Shown here: in pieces, positions 50,275-62,340 of the stretch
How positions within the stretch are numbered: position 1 is the first letter of the stretch
How the letters are laid out: each line of letters starts with the position of its first letter
NCBI RefSeq assembly: GCF_003073045.1
Contig: NC_037600.1
Location: forward strand, 11,396,758-11,460,757
Source of the DNA: Pomacea canaliculata
Taxonomy: Eukaryota > Mollusca > Gastropoda > Architaenioglossa > Ampullariidae
DNA length: 64,000 nt
Direction: 5' to 3'
The notes under the pieces: model-generated
The model's input: only the letters and a program-made list of their open reading frames with translations
What the model was told of the DNA's origin: nothing
Databases searched by the model: none
Position numbers and translations under genes: made by a program

Positions 50275-51106
50275 CTACGTGTACTGTCAATGAATGTACT
50301 TTCAATACTTTCTGTATTTTTGTGTGACATGACTATATTCACTTTACAAGCTCGAGTTTTGATTATTTGTAGTGATTGTGTGATTTTAGAAAGCTAGTGA
50401 AAAGTAATTTAGTTTGTTACGAACGATCTTATCTAAGCATCCCAATGTTGTCATCTTCCATCCACCACTTGTGTCACTAAAGTCAACATTTCTGACTGGA
50501 GTAAACACATATTTTGTCTTCATTAGAATCTTATCTTCATGAGAGATTGTTTGTGTATGTTTGTGTTTTAAACTTCATGATTGATCAGTATTGATTTCAT
50601 GTGTACACTCTGTAGAAACGCTTAGAGCCGAAGTAAATTTATATTTTATTTATTTTTTTTTATTTGTATAATATGATTCTAATAACACTTACCAATCACT
50701 CATTAGCCTTCTATCAATTGAGGAAGATCACTTAACTGTTCCCAGGTCTCAATATTATCAACCGTTTTCTCAACGTGGAATTTTCATTTCATGTGCCTGA
50801 GTAGATTGTTGATTGTTCTTTGCTGATCGCTTTAAAAAGAAGACACTATGCTGCTTGAATGACTAACTCTCTGGTGGCAGTGCAGTCTATCACAAGCCAC
50901 AGCAAAAGCGAGAGATGTGTCACATGATTTTAATATCACAGACCAAAGATCAGTATAAACAGATATATATATAAACAGATCTCTACACATCAACATTAAC
51001 GGCTTCAGTGTAATGTACTCGGGACTTAAACTGAAATCTTGAAAAAATGAGCTTCAACGCCTGTGGTAACACTGTTTTAACCGTTTTCCTCCAATGAAAG
51101 CCTTGT

Positions 51107-52397
51107 TTAGACAATCTTGACAACAGGAAGTAGCGTCACCTGCACAATAAAAATGAAAACATCCCCTGTCACTTGTGATACTTTTTTTTTTACTTAGAAT
51201 AAAATAATTTGAAGTTTGCAATTAAAAACAATTAGAAACATGTTTACCTTCAGGACGCCAGGTAAGAGCACGAACACGGCATAGCAGTGCCGAGGAATAT
51301 CACCTGTGTCGGTGTCTATCTTTTGATCGTCCAAGTAAAAGTGAAGATGATTAGATGAATCTTTCATCACTCCTATCAGCCCTTTTTCAATTGTCAAGTG
51401 TCTCCATCTTGAAAGACCGTAGTTCTGTCAAAACAGAAAGGTAGCAATAATAAACTTCGAACTAATTTGTTTGGTAGAAATATTCAAAACTTTTCAAAAG
51501 CGAGGACGCAGGAGACAATTTACAAAATAAAAAGAAAGGTTTCAGGAAAAGAGAAAATACAGGATTTTATTTAGAAATAATCGTCGTCTAAATTAGTTAT
51601 CTCTCCACTCGTCGTCTCGTCATCCCCGTATCTCGCTACATTTTCTGACAGGATGTATCGTGCTCCCTCTTTATGTCGCCATACTCGCCCCTCATGAAAC
51701 ATATATGTTGGACAGATGGTAGTGAGATAGCGAGCTGGGACTGACAATGTTTTAGCATATTTTGGTTTATATAATACTCTATACGATCATACATTTCATG
51801 AACTTAATATTATTTAAAATGTTTTTGACCTTTGACCAAATCCTGTCTTTTATTACAGGTCATTGAATAAATGAGGTAGAGAGGCTTGTAAACAAAGGAC
51901 AATTCAAAAGTCAAGCACAAGGTAATTTTACATTCGTAAAATAAAAGGTTTGAATTACTTTTTGAAGTGAGTCAAGTTTGGAGGGTTTAGTTTCTGTTAT
52001 TCCATAGTACACGAAACCTTTGGACATAGTTTTGTCTACTCTGACCTGCACACACAAAGGTAAAGTGACAAATATTTCTCTGTTTCACTACTGACTTGGA
52101 ATTACCTTTAAATTAATTAATCAGATACAGGTACTTCGTTTTCTTAAATGCTGGTTTTTAGAGCTGGAAATAGCTCTAGAAAAGATGGTTATTTCTATTT
52201 TTCTGTTATGAGAACTTTTGGTCATTGACGCAAGAACCTGTTGCATCTTTGATAATGATAATGATGTCTACTAACGTTTTTTATTTCAGTGATTAATTAT
52301 TTTACTACACGTGCATTATTCATTAAGGATGCAAAACTGCATATTTTTACATTTTTTTAATTTTAGAACATTATGGTAATTAATTTTATTGCTATTG

Positions 52398-52439
<42 letters not shown>

Positions 52440-54034
52440 AATTACCTGATATAAAACGTTTGGCTCTACCGGCCGACAAGATGCCACTACTCCAGGTCTT
52501 GCAAAATAAAGTCCATCATTTTTCTGTCCTGCAATTTTCTTGTCTAAGATCAGTGTACTGAAGATGCCAGAATTTGCATGAAAAGCCAGGTGTTGCCTCT
52601 GCACACAATGAAAACAATTTTCCTCATTTAGGATAGGATCTTGAACTTACCCATAGTAATATATGTAATAAGTATGAAAATAAAAAATATATGTATTTAT
52701 ATTTGCTTAATCGGGTCTCATTAGACCGATAAGACATTGTATCTGAGTTGTAGTTTTAAGAAAAGACTTTAAGGAAACCCTTCTTTTAATCTGACTTTAA
52801 GAAAAGTTAAAAGATAATATGATAAGGTAACAGATTTTGCTTTAATTAACAAGAAAAAACCTAGTTACATACACAACAGAGGCACAGACCGTTTCTACAG
52901 TTTTCTTTGAGGAGAAATAATAAAAAAAAGTCATTTTTATTTTACCTGAAGATCGCTTTTCATCCTTCCCAGCATTTGTAGGTCTTTCTCAATGTGTCTG
53001 ACTATGTCTTTATAGCAAGTTGTATCTAGGGAAGGATTAGCCTGGACATCAGCTTCTAGGTCAGCATCGATGTCAAGGCTGTTGACCCTGTCTGTTAGAG
53101 TTTTGGTTGCGTGTATGAGTGCAGGACACGGTGCCACCGATCGGACTCGAGCCACAATATTTTTGTGTGACATCACGGTCCCTAGTCGCCCTCCAAGTGA
53201 GGATTTAAACTCTTTGAGTGATGTCCTGACTTGCGAATGGGATAAACGGCTGATTTCCTTTAATTTGTTTCGAAAACCTTCCACCAGATTGCGAAGACGG
53301 TCACATACAGCGTCTACCTGTGACACGTCGTTTGCTTCACTGATGTCCACATCCTCCAAACAATTGTCCACCTCAGCCATCGCCTGTTCCACAAGCTTCT
53401 CCGCCAGAGAGAGTCTGTTCGTCAAATCAGTCGTTGAAGACTCAGCTGACTTCATTTCTTCGTCCATTTCTCTCATTAAGGAGCAGTTTTTGTGTTTCAT
53501 GAAGCTGCAAAGTAAACAGACAGCGAGGCGGTGGTCGCCACAAAAGTATTTCGCGTGTTTGTCGCCGTGGTCAGCACACAGTGCAGGGCGGCTGGCAGCC
53601 AGACGTTCAGGTGTCACAGTGCTGAGACCTTCCACATCGTGATTGCGAGTCGACGAAAACTTTTTATGAGCCTTGGCACACCCTGAACACAACATGTCCT
53701 GACACTGTATACAGATAAACTCCGCACTGACACCATCACATACACAACAAACAGGATCTTTATTCAGCACACGAGCGCTATCCACCAGCGCTTCCATCAC
53801 GAAATCTGTTGGCAGGGCATCGGCAATGTCAGCTGAACTTTGACCTGGTCGACCTTGTTTCTCGACTATAGGAGATCTGCACAGAGGACATCCAGCGTTA
53901 GGTTTTGAATCCATCCAGGAAATGACACATCCAAGGCAGAGAAGATGTCCACATTGTAAAATCTTTGGTGTGGTGAAGCCATTCATGCAGACTGCACATT
54001 CTAACTCCGTCGGCTGAGCAGATGATGACGCCAT
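51107..54034 (-). CDS. TN-E: divergent TRIM-NHR ligase-like gene
   Basis: Exons are 52946-54034 (363 codons), 52446-52598 (51), a second NHR exon ending at 52045, 51248-51424 (59) and 51107-51139 (VTLLPVVKIV then stop). The ATG at 54034 (MASSSAQP) is chosen by alignment to paralog starts; another lies 11 codons upstream. RING (ECAVCMNGFTTPKILQCGH, CLGC, CPLC), both B-boxes and coiled coil are intact. The NHR is much less like the others: it has AFHANSGIFSTL instead of FHDNCGKNIRL and LHFYLDDQKIDT instead of LHLYINGQDQG. The second NHR exon starts VRVDKTMSKG, reads LTHFKK, then hits a stop. A donor just before it is out of phase with the next exon, so this part is unresolved and may need another small exon. 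It is the oldest member, or the one under the most different selection. Confidence 0.75.
51571..51786 (-). other. Open frame inside TN-E intron, origin unknown
   Basis: A 71-codon open segment on the minus strand includes KYAKTLSVPARYLTTIC, YMFHEGRVWRHKEGARYI and the acidic end NLDDDYF then stop. The composition looks like real protein rather than chance. It lies between the second and third NHR exons of TN-E, where a missing NHR piece is expected. The segment GRVWR could mimic the RGWVFYR part of paralogs, but the splice phases do not fit. It may be the 3' end of a transposon gene. Confidence 0.35.
52396..52440 (-). repeat. ATG microsatellite beside NHR donor (TN-E)
   Basis: About 14 uninterrupted CAT units (ATG on the coding strand), directly after the donor of the first NHR exon. 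It is the longest and purest of the series. Confidence 0.95.
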
Positions 54035-55470
54035 CTTGGAAAAGAAACAGTCAACAGCAGTATCCAAATTAGAAAACCGAATAGAAACTACACTTCAATA
54101 ACTTTAGATTGGACCTTTTGCACTGTCAAAGGACTTAAAGTGACTTGTGGTATGTATCATAAGCTATGGTGTTAGTACTTGCAGCTTGAAATTCTTTAAC
54201 CTGAAAGCAAAAGAAATCGTGTCGTCCATCAGGAAAGCCTCCTCTGTGTGTAAAAGCTTCGACACATCCCGGAATGTCCTTTCCAAAACGGCCAGAGGCT
54301 AACACAAATTTTGTTCAGGGAGTTTCTGAAACCTTTAGAAGACTTTTTCTTTAAAGAAATCGAAGGTGAGCTCTACTACACCGGTGCAAATAAACGACCC
54401 TTCATTGGAGAGATCGAGATTGTCACATACCACCTCTTATCATATGACCTTAGTATCACCATGACCTAATCCAAGCTGTCAACTAAACCTTACACAAGAT
54501 TCCGGGTTAGCAGTTGAAGATAACGAAAAATGGATCAGATCCGAGCACATTTCTAGTACAGCCCAACCTTTTCTTATATCAGAAGTTATAAAAGAATAAA
54601 AGAAAAGGAAAGAACGAAAAAACTAAATAATTATTACAACCAGCGAACCCAAGTGCCTTTATCAACTTGGTTTTATTTATTTTTAATACTGTAAATAAAT
54701 TCAAGGCAAAAACGTTTTTTGTAAAAATGCATCTACCATCTATTTCAGGGCCATTGTCACGTGATGATGCATTTGTTTGGTTTGTTACAAGGAGTGTCTT
54801 CGCGTCAAACTTCATATTACATGGTCGCCTGGCAACACGACAAGGTGGCCCATTTCCCCACGCTGCCCTCCCAACTGTCTTCCCCATATCCTGTAATGTA
54901 CTCATCCCTTTCTTCCATTTCCTGCGTCGTGAGTGAACGAAGGTGAGTAACCTTTTCGAATAGCCACCCGGTGCATGTGTACATGCACGACCCCTGACCT
55001 TTCTACTAAGATAACAATTAAAAAACTTGTATTATTTGATAACGTCGGGTAGAAGTGATGTTTGAAGACAATTACTGTAGAAAATCTATTTTCTGCTTTT
55101 AGTGTGTTTAGTTACTTGTGAGGGCAAAGTTCTGATTAGAGCAATTAGAATAAAGACAATCGTGAAGTGGGGGATTAATTAAGCTGGCAGCACAACCGTC
55201 TGGCTGCGCCATTCAGCAACCGGTGGCCAGTTTCATCTTCCTTCGTCATCCGTTTCCTGTCCATAGTAAAAAGTTGCCCCTGGTTCGAAGCCCTTTACGG
55301 GATAAATAAACCAACTTTTTTAAAACTCTGGAGCATGACGTTAATTGCTGCTACGAATTATATACTTGTCCTTAGACGAAAAAGAATCCCAGAAAACATA
55401 TAGAGAATAAACCACTTTCAGAGGAATACGTACGTGTAAAATGAGGTAACAAGAAAAATATGTTATTTAC
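54035..55470. other. DNA upstream of TN-E
   Basis: Expected to hold the TN-E promoter and first exon, but none could be identified. Overlapping open frames on both strands at 54579-54936 have no recognised domain. At 55187-55325 a possible tRNA-derived SINE has a B-box-like GGTTCGAAGCC at about 55282, but no convincing A box. Confidence 0.4.
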
Positions 55471-58295
55471 CCCAGATAGCATGGCAACATTTTGAAAACA
55501 ATTAAAATTTGCTTACATGGAGGTAATAAGGAAAGTTTTAGATGAAACATTTTAGAAGCAATTTTTAAAAAATTTACCAAAAATCATGATGCATTTAAAA
55601 CTGAAACATGTTTAAAACACTTTAGTATTAAGAAATAAACCATTTAAAACACAACTGTTTAATAAATGTTTTATAAACATGTAAGAGTTATCCTCTATCA
55701 CTGCGCGTCATAAGGCCGCTGATGACGTAATTTTTTAAAACACCTCAACAATTTTATTCGCGTATCTTTGCGGCGTAGATACTGACAATCCTCACAAAAA
55801 AGCATTCTTAAAGGCTTTGGCATATTTGTCTTATTGAAATTTTAAAATAATTTTAGTTTATCAAACATCTATGCTACGTAACTAAATATTTGCTATTCTT
55901 CTTGTGGATGCGTGTACTCCCATGATTCCACGCGGCGCGAAAATTTTCTCTGCTGCTTACGACACATGACTGTGCGAAAAACATTAGGTTGTAAAACGCT
56001 GTATACGGTGTTCTAGTACAACACAGATTTAATGTGTGCTTATTAGGTGTGATTTGTCAAAGTATTCTTTTTTGAATAGTGCGCTCGCACATATTCTAAT
56101 ACGTTAAGGCAACTGAAAGCTCAAATCATGGCGGCCTACTGGACGAAACGGAGAAGAGTAAATAAAATTGTAGAAGCAGAGTTGGCAGAACCGAAAGAAG
56201 AAAGACAGATCTGTTTTATACACACACAATACAAACAATGGAGGGTGAGTATGCACTTTACACATTTTCCATTTATTATTATTGTTATTATTATTATTGC
56301 CTTCGTACATGTACGTGTGTTGACGCCACTACCATTACAAGTTATGTACTAACTGCTTGTATTTTTGATTCATTGCTGTTCCATTATCTATGGCTGAAAG
56401 TGTAACAGGACCACTTTATTGTTTAATCATTTTGTTTATGATGTATATTTGTTTGTGTTTTATTTTCTTAAAATTTCCTTCATGGATTATAGTTTAATAA
56501 CATTTTATTTTTATGGCATCATAACATTGCATACCAGAGAAGTAGATTGCAGTCAGTACAGTCATGTCAGCTTAACAGTAATTGCTTACTATGTTTCCTT
56601 CATTCACCATAATTCCTTAAGTATACAAGTTGGACATAAGTAAATGCAGTCATAATCTCTGGACTAAATATGACAGATAAATTCAAAAGTTTAACTCACT
56701 GGCATGAAGACAAAAACGTTAGCCTTTCTGGGAAGGGTTCTTGAATGATGGTTTATTTTTTTCAGTACACAAAGATCGCAGCAAAATGGCCACCGAGTAA
56801 GATGACAAAATATGTGAAGAAGGGAACTCTGCCAGTTAGATGTACCTGGACTCTGCATGATGTTTGCATTTCGGATTCAAAGGGGTACTTTTATACTGTT
56901 TGTTCATTGTCATATATAGATGTATATTCATAGATTGGACGTTGCATCAGCCTGGTTAATATTGTTTTGGTCAGTCTATTGATACAGTTTAAAAGTATTG
57001 TTCTTATTTTTTTTTTTTTAAACTTTGGGATATTGTCTGTCTTTCACATAGACCTTGCTTCAGGTTTATTGTGGTTACAGACTGGAACATACAGCCATAT
57101 GACCATTAATATCTAAATGCTCTGTGGTCTCAGTGAACAGACTGATTTTTCATGTAAAATTTGCACAGTATTGTGTGGTAAAACAGTGCATGTCATTATT
57201 CAGGATGTATTTTATAACTTTGAAAAGAAATTGCCTTTTCAGAGGAGTATTAGGTTGTCAGATTAGCAGTTGTTAATAGCTAGTATACACCAGATCTTGA
57301 AGCAACAGATGTTTCTTGTTTGAATTATAGAATAACAGAGATCAAGGAATTCAAAGGTTTGGAGAACACCTGACAAAATCAGCACAGATTCCCATTATTG
57401 TAATTTTTCGAAAATGCCCAAGTGCTGTTAATGGGGCATCTGTATGAGTCCAGTAATTAGAACTTTTGTGGTCTTGACCCATGAAATGAGATTGGCTGTT
57501 TAGCAATAACCACGGCAATCCCAGTTCGTCATTTCAACAGTTCATTACAATTTTTCACGAGGGTAATATTGATATTATGATTGGTATAGCATAGGAATTT
57601 TTTACTATTTTATTCTTCAATCTTTTACTTAAGAATTTCTTAAATTTTCAGAACTTGTCATTTAAATGCACACTTCTTAATATTTGGTATGCTTGTTAAT
57701 TATATTAGGGCGAGACAGCTCACAAAAGAGATCAGTACATCCAGCAGCACCACTGACATACTCGCTACAACCAAAAGTGATAAACAACCTTTTATGCCCA
57801 CAGGTGAATGCACTAACCACCAGAATATTGGCGTCATCATGTGAGCACCCCTGTGGCCAACATATTGATGCTCTGCAAAGAATACAAGAGGAGACAGACC
57901 TAAAACTGCAGCAGTAGAAGGCGGTATCCGGGGAGTTTCTAACGAAGGTAATGCAGAAAATTTTATATTATGGCTTTTTGCCTATTCCATTTTGCTGTGA
58001 ATTCCCTTTCACAATCTGATGTCGCAGATAGTGTTGGTTACTTACTGCTTCTCAACCACCATTGATAGGCTTTTACCCATAGTCAAAGTATTTGAAGGTG
58101 AATTGTCAATCACAGTGCTATATTCATGCTTTTGCAGCATTAGTCCAGCACATTCTCAAACAAGGGACAAACTTAAAATTGATTCTCCACGATATGCTGA
58201 ATCATTTGACTGCTCTGATAAGCAAAGACAAACCTGCTCCAGCACTCTGGCAGGGGCTGTTAGAGCTGCAAGGATGCCTTAATGATGACTCATAA
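55471..58295 (+). mobile_element. DNA transposon copy 2 (unclassified family)
   Basis: Starts CCCAGATAGCATGG, followed by subterminal AAAACATTTTA-type repeats (55490-55690), then the shared GCGGCGCG zone near 55935 and the coding start at 56128. All of these match copy 1 at the left edge in inverted orientation. The right end is not clear: no inverted ATGCTATCTGGG was found by eye, so the end given is the last plausible coding segment. Confidence 0.65.
56128..56883 (+). CDS. Transposon-borne spliced ORF, N-terminal part
   Basis: Exon 1, 56128-56244, encodes 39 residues from MAAYWTKRRRVNKIVEAE to HTQYKQWR with donor GTGAGT. Exon 2 starts at 56766 after TTTTTTTCAG and reads YTKIAAKWPPSKMTKYVKKG then WTLHDVCISDSKG to about 56883. 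A basic start followed by a KWPP...KKG...W pattern recalls the N-terminus of proteins with DUF4806, which are often transposon-linked; this is a weak resemblance. Later candidate segments are near 57780-57917 and 58143-58295 (LVQHILKQGTNLKLILHDML). The first exon is shared with the copy at 1-351. Function unknown. Confidence 0.5.
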
Positions 58296-60230
58296 ATTAC
58301 TTGTATGTAAAGCAGATTTCATTGAAAACAGAAAGACATGGGGAAAAGCAGAAGCACCATGGAACTTAAACAAGATGTGTGGTGTGAGACTTTTTTTTAG
58401 TCTGTTTTTAAACTGTAAACCTAATAACCTTTAATATACAAATCCCAATTTTTCCATCTTTATTATCTTCAGAAGCTGTACAGAAGAACAATGGGTGCAT
58501 GGAGGCTTCAGATACATCATCGAAGAGAGCAGCAGCAGAAAGAGACGGGGTAGAAAGCAGAGGAGAGAACGAAACTAAATGCTAGCATATTTCAAGGAGG
58601 TGACAACTGTGTTTCTGTGCCTTGTGAATTTTCTGGACTGTACTGTAGTAGTATGGCAGAATTGTGTAGCTACGTTTCCTCATTGGGATTTGGCATGCTG
58701 AGCTGCTGTATATACATTTTATTCATTTTTGGAAAATCACCTTGGCTTGTCCAGCTTTTTGCTGCACTGTGTCAACCTCTGTATACCAAACGACTGTGTG
58801 CTAGTTCCCTCTCCCTCCTCACCCCTGCAACCAGTTCATCACCTATTTTCTGATCTTCCAAGATATTGAAATTAAAAACTGTGACATAGTTATCCTCATC
58901 TTCAATTAAGGCCAGGCACCTGAGGTAAAAAATTTTTTTAACTTTTTATGGGATAGCGTAGAATTTCGTAGTCACCTTAATTAAAAAAAACATTTGGTCT
59001 AGACATCTGTACTATATTAGTCGCCTCTCCGTATTCGCAAAAAACGTACTCTTCTTTCAAAAGGTCTTTACATACTTGAACCAGAGCCTTGATCTTCTAG
59101 TATTGTGCATAGCTCTGTTTTCTCTCTCTCTTTTCTTTTGAGTGTGAGAGAGAGACATGAACTGACTTTTGTATTACACCAAAGAATTGCTTTCAGGTCT
59201 TGCAATTATTATTACTTTGATTTCTAGAAAACTTTGAACATTAACATTAATGGTGTATATTATCAGCACCTTAAAGAGACTTTTTAAGTTGTCTAAATAC
59301 GCTAGATAGGCATCAAAAGTAACTCTGATTATTTATTACTAGAATAGTAATACATGTATATCAGAAAATAGAGAAGACCAAAGATTCATACCTAATACCT
59401 CTTTCCGACCGTACATGAGAAAACTACCACATTGATGACTATCACTTAGGTCCTTACAAATGCATGAAAGGTCCTTATGAGGTTTTTGCCTGTCACCATC
59501 CCTGATCTCTGGGAACCCTGGAAAACTTTCGAAGAGCGTTGGTTCATGTAGCCTATGACCCCGTCACGTTGGCATGAATTCTGATTGGGTATATGCAAAG
59601 TATGTTTATGCATGCATCCATATCAGGACATTACCGATCCTTTGTCTTGTCTAGAAAAGAGCTCAAATCATAGCGTGAGAACCTTCTATCTGCCTTGACC
59701 TAGCCTTTGTTTGAAAGGTGACTGAAAGCTCTATCCAACAATATGCAATGTGACAGTTTCTCAAATAGCGGAGTGTGTTGCTGTGTCCCAAACATTCTTT
59801 ATTCTCACTAATTCTGCTAAATTTAAGGTTTTTGAAAACTAACTTTGATAGGCTAGTATGTCAGCAGAAACAAAGAAAAATGAGAAAATAAAATTGACCA
59901 TTTCTCAGGAGAAAAAATTCCAAATAATCAGTGTTGCTATAAAGAAAGGTATTTTCGTTCAGAAGAATTGAAACCATTTTCTCTTTATTTTACTCCAGTT
60001 TTGGTTTCTCTGTTATCGCCTCTGTGCATGATGCTCCTACTTCTTGTTTTCGTTCCTTTAATTTCTTCCATTACATGTGTAAGATGCTGATATCTTGATA
60101 TCTTTTACCTTGACTTGTATTCTTTTTTTTTATTTAATCTGACTCTTTTGCGCCCACCCATGTATAACCTGATGCTGTGGAGATATTATTATTGATCAGT
60201 GGTTTACCCAAGCTAGCCTCTATCTATCTA
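58296..60230. other. Unassigned DNA
   Basis: About 1.9 kb with no recognised gene. A short basic/polar open stretch at 58475-58579 may be the last exon of the transposon gene. A GA-rich microsatellite lies at about 59130-59155. Confidence 0.4.
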
Positions 60231-60395
60231 ATCCTCTTCATACATCAAGTTGCACATAAGGCCTCAACCAGATTCCGCCACTGATGTCGATTCATCTGAA
60301 ACCTGCTCTAGGTGACCCCATGTCCAGCCCTTTCCTTTCATCTCCCTTTCCACTGTTCTTCTCCACATATCTCACATATCTTTATATTGACTGAG

Positions 60396-60960
60396 TCAAT
60401 GCTGTGTTGGAGCCCGCTGATGTTTTGCACCAAGGACTGGTAGAAGGTATGTATTTGCTGTGAGATAAAAAATTCGTTCATTCACTGTTCTTCTCCAAGT
60501 TTCCTTTGGGCGGCCTCGTTTTCTTCGGCCGTCTGGAGTCCATCGCAGGGCAACTCTGGAGAGGTCTGCTGGCAAAGCACATGTCCAATCCATTGCCATC
60601 GTTGAACCTGCGTGGTGATGGACTCGGTTTCAGCTCCGGTGGAGTTCTTCATTGTTATTAAATAACCAGGAGCAACAGTTTATTAAGCAGAACCTGGAGT
60701 GGAGAATGTCATGGTTTGGATCTCGTACATCTCGCGCTTGTACCTGCTTGGTGATGGACTCAGTGTCAGTTCTTTTTGGAGTTCCTGGTTGGTGGTGGTA
60801 TTTGGCCAAAAGATGTTAAGTATGCGCCTGAGGCATCTGTTTTGGAAGACTTCAAGCTTGTTACTGATGGTTTTGGTCATCTTCCATGATTCTGATCCGT
60901 AAAGCAGGGGGCTGATCACATTTGACTTGAAGATTCTCAGCTTGATCTTCTGGCTGATGT
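60396..60960 (-). mobile_element. LINE 3' fragment (end of reverse transcriptase ORF)
   Basis: The minus strand encodes LLYGSESWKMTKTISNKL, EVFQNRCLRRILNIFWPN, then in other frames WQWIGHVL and VALRWTPDGRRKRGRPKETW. These are the familiar C-terminal motifs of a LINE reverse transcriptase ORF. Frame changes and an internal partial duplication (the motif GTGATGGACTC occurs twice, near 60616 and 60750) mark it as dead. It may belong to the same broad LINE group as the fragment at 11.7 kb. Confidence 0.85.
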
Positions 60961-61930
60961 TTTTTGCCTTCCATGTGCTCCTGAGCTAGCCTAAGTTTGT
61001 GCAAAGTTTGGAAGAAGATGGCTCCTTCTTTCTAAACAAAATATATTTAATGTGGATTGTAAAATTTTAACACAAAATGTCGCCCCTCAGCTATGCTGAC
61101 AGTGCCTACATCGGAAGAGCTTTCATTGACATAGTTTTGGGGACAGGCTTTCGTGCACCTCCTTACAAATAACAATAGGTACATGAACGAAGTTCTGTTT
61201 TTGGGGTTTGTTTTTGTTTTGTCTTAGCAATAATGTCAACATTTAAGGTTTTAAAAAACTTTTGTTTAGAGAAATCGACTTTTTATTTTTCAATAACTTT
61301 TAATCAAGCTTAGGATGCTAATGATGATGCAGCATCACATGCTATTTGCCATTAGCAACAACAATGTAAAAATAACTATACTTAGCAAACCACTAAAGGT
61401 CATAACAGATTTTTATAGAGTCTTAAAGATATTAATCATTGACAGCATGTGTGAAGCAAAAAGACCTGGGCTTGTATTCAGGGACGTTGGTTAAGCCTTA
61501 ACCGATGCTGGTCACGTGACTAATCGTCGGTTAGTGCGAACACGGCATATTTAGGGGCCCAAATTTGCGCTAACCGATGACCCCTAACCGTCGTCAACTT
61601 AACGATGGTGTCCCCCACCGTTAAGGTCAGGGGCGCCTCAAGAAAATAGCGGTTGTGGGGTGCCTCGGTCAAATTCAAGATAACACCGTATTTGCATACT
61701 TCAACATATGATAAAACAGATTCCGGGGTGTTTTTGTTGAAAAATGTATCCTTTGATGCTAAATAAAATCATTTTTCACACCTGCCCTAACTAATTTTAT
61801 CTCCAAGCCTTGTGCTGATACCGAAAATGGCTCTTGTTTGAGCCTTGGTTACGCACGCGACGATCGCACGAAGGCCGACATGTTGTATCCCGTTTAAACC
61901 GGCATTCTCTCCCCTAGCTCACTATTCAAG
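60961..61930. other. Unassigned DNA with inverted CGGTTA motifs
   Basis: No gene recognised. At about 61495-61625 several copies of TAACCG and CGGTTA occur in both orientations around GGTCACGTGAC. This could be a decayed foldback element. Confidence 0.35.
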
Positions 61931-62340
61931 TCAAAGGCCAATGCTACTAATAGCTTTCAAGCTATTTTTAACCGAACCATGTCTGGTGGTTCTTTTCTGG
62001 CCCAAGGGTGGTGCCCAGCCTAATGCACCCATTGGGAGTAATAGATTCCGATGAAGTCTCCGTTTTGGTCCAGAGCCATCCTCTCGTTGGACCACATACA
62101 CCGGTATACCGTTCAATTTGTCCAGCACGACAAAAACTCCTTCCTCCCAGCGATCATCCACTTTGGATGTAATACATGGCCCCATGTTTCTGACCAGGAC
62201 TCTGTCTCCCACTTCTAAGGTCGCTGCCAAAGCTCCTGCATCATACCTTATCTTGTTCTTTTCCATTTGCTCTGTGGCCGTTCTGTATGCACTACGGAGG
62301 TTTTCTTTCAGGTCCTGCACATACTGCCTGCAGCTCTTCC
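61931..62340 (-). mobile_element. Ty3/Gypsy integrase C-terminal fragment
   Basis: The minus strand reads KNKIRYDAGALAATLEVGDR, VLVRNMGPCITSK, DDRWEEGVFVV and PVYVVQREDGSGPKRRLHRN, ending LLLPMG and a stop at 61931. This is the tail of a Gypsy polyprotein after the integrase core, including the GDRVLVRN motif. It continues in frame from LINE sequence to its right, with the junction near 62340. Confidence 0.85.

Noticed and set aside
52396..52440. Poly-methionine coding run
   Set aside because: It is the intronic ATG microsatellite after a clear GTAAT donor.
54579..54946. Overlapping open frames on both strands upstream of TN-E
   Set aside because: No recognisable motif and no counterpart upstream of the other TN genes.
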